Below, one piece after another: positions 14,622 through 15,056 of a DNA stretch of 15,056 nucleotides. The position numbers and the translations under genes are program-made. The stretch's first letter is position 1. Each line of letters begins with the position of its first letter. The stretch spans positions 1 to 15,056 of the forward strand of contig DMPD01000144.1 of NCBI GenBank assembly GCA_003456125.1. Reading direction: 5' to 3'. This DNA is from Cyanobacteria bacterium UBA8156 (lineage in GTDB: Bacteria > Cyanobacteriota > Cyanobacteriia > Pseudanabaenales > Pseudanabaenaceae). The notes below the pieces were generated by a model that saw only the letters and a program-made list of their open reading frames with translations, had not been told where the DNA came from and did not search any database.

Positions 14622-15056
14622 ATGTCCGATCGCTTTAAGAAGTTGTACTACGAAGAGGCCATCCCCAAGTTGATGGAGCAGTTCAAGTATACGAACATCC
14701 ATCAGGTGCCCAAGTTTGAGAAGGTGACCATCAACCGTGGGTTGGGGGAAGCGGCCCAGAACGCCAAGTCCCTGGAGGCTTCGCAGAAAGAGGTTGCCAC
14801 GATCGCCGGTCAGAAGCCGGTGATTACCCGGGCCAAGAAGGCGATCGCCGGGTTCAAGATTCGGGCGGGGATGCCGATTGGCGTGATGGTAACGTTGCGG
14901 CGCGATCGGATGTTCAACTTTTTGGATCGGCTGATCAACTTTTCGTTGCCGCGGATTCGGGATTTTCGGGGGGTAAATCCAAAAAGTTTTGACGGTCGGG
15001 GGAATTACACCTTGGGGGTGCGGGAGCAGCTGATTTTCCCGGAAATCAACTACGAC
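14622..15056 (+). CDS. rplE: 50S ribosomal protein L5 (3' truncated by window)
   Basis: The open frame runs from ATG 14622 to the last base, giving 145 residues; the full protein is usually about 180, so roughly 35 are missing. L5 binds 5S rRNA and contacts the P-site tRNA elbow. Visible are [50 protein letters not shown] and [24 protein letters not shown] at 14609-14613 is a good ribosome binding site. The 53-bp gap from rplX is the longest in the operon and holds a weak 5-bp hairpin (TCCCG/CGGGA, 14584-14601), but the genes are still probably cotranscribed. Confidence 0.97.
   Translation, partial: MSDRFKKLYYEEAIPKLMEQFKYTNIHQVPKFEKVTINRGLGEAAQNAKSLEASQKEVATIAGQKPVITRAKKAIAGFKIRAGMPIGVMVTLRRDRMFNFLDRLINFSLPRIRDFRGVNPKSFDGRGNYTLGVREQLIFPEINYD

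Overview
The window looks like cyanobacterial chromosome. Three things support this. The palindrome GCGATCGC (HIP1) occurs about two dozen times. The ribosomal S10-type cluster begins with rplC and has no rpsJ in front. A complete mysA-mysB-mysC set for mycosporine sunscreens is present, together with a DUF721 protein carrying a C-terminal zinc ribbon. The DNA is GC-rich. I cannot name the genus. I found no tRNA, rRNA, CRISPR array, integrase or insertion sequence.

Layout. (1) Positions 1-1088, plus strand: the 3' end of an Ntn-hydrolase isoaspartyl peptidase/asparaginase gene, overlapping queC (7-deazaguanine synthesis) by 4 bp. (2) Positions 1089-1200: a short convergent intergenic region with a GC-rich hairpin repeat and a tandem 12-bp duplication. 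(3) Positions 1201-4591, minus strand: mysA, mysB and mysC, with overlapping stop and start codons. Together they should convert sedoheptulose 7-phosphate to 4-deoxygadusol and then to mycosporine-glycine. No mysD, mysE or NRPS gene is in the window. (4) Positions 4711-5767, minus strand: a DciA-like DUF721 zinc-ribbon protein, preceded by what looks like one gene split by a -1 frame change (possible ribbon-helix-helix domain plus coiled coil in one frame, conserved-looking tail in the other). (5) Positions 5807-8173, minus strand: a DUF1501 secreted protein and its usual partner, a DUF1800 protein. (6) Positions 8174-8916: a 743-bp divergent intergenic region with several small inverted and direct repeats but no convincing gene. 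(7) Positions 8917-15056, plus strand: the ribosomal protein operon rplC-rplD-rplW-rplB-rpsS-rplV-rpsC-rplP-rpmC-rpsQ-rplN-rplX-rplE, with rplE cut by the window end.

The most interesting points are two. First, the MysA homologue keeps the metal ligands of the sugar phosphate cyclase fold but has a rebuilt active-site loop, with Arg where the family normally has Lys. Second, the frame change in the small gene upstream of DUF721 falls exactly on a canonical -1 slippery heptamer (G GGA AAG). The S10 operon itself is ordinary.
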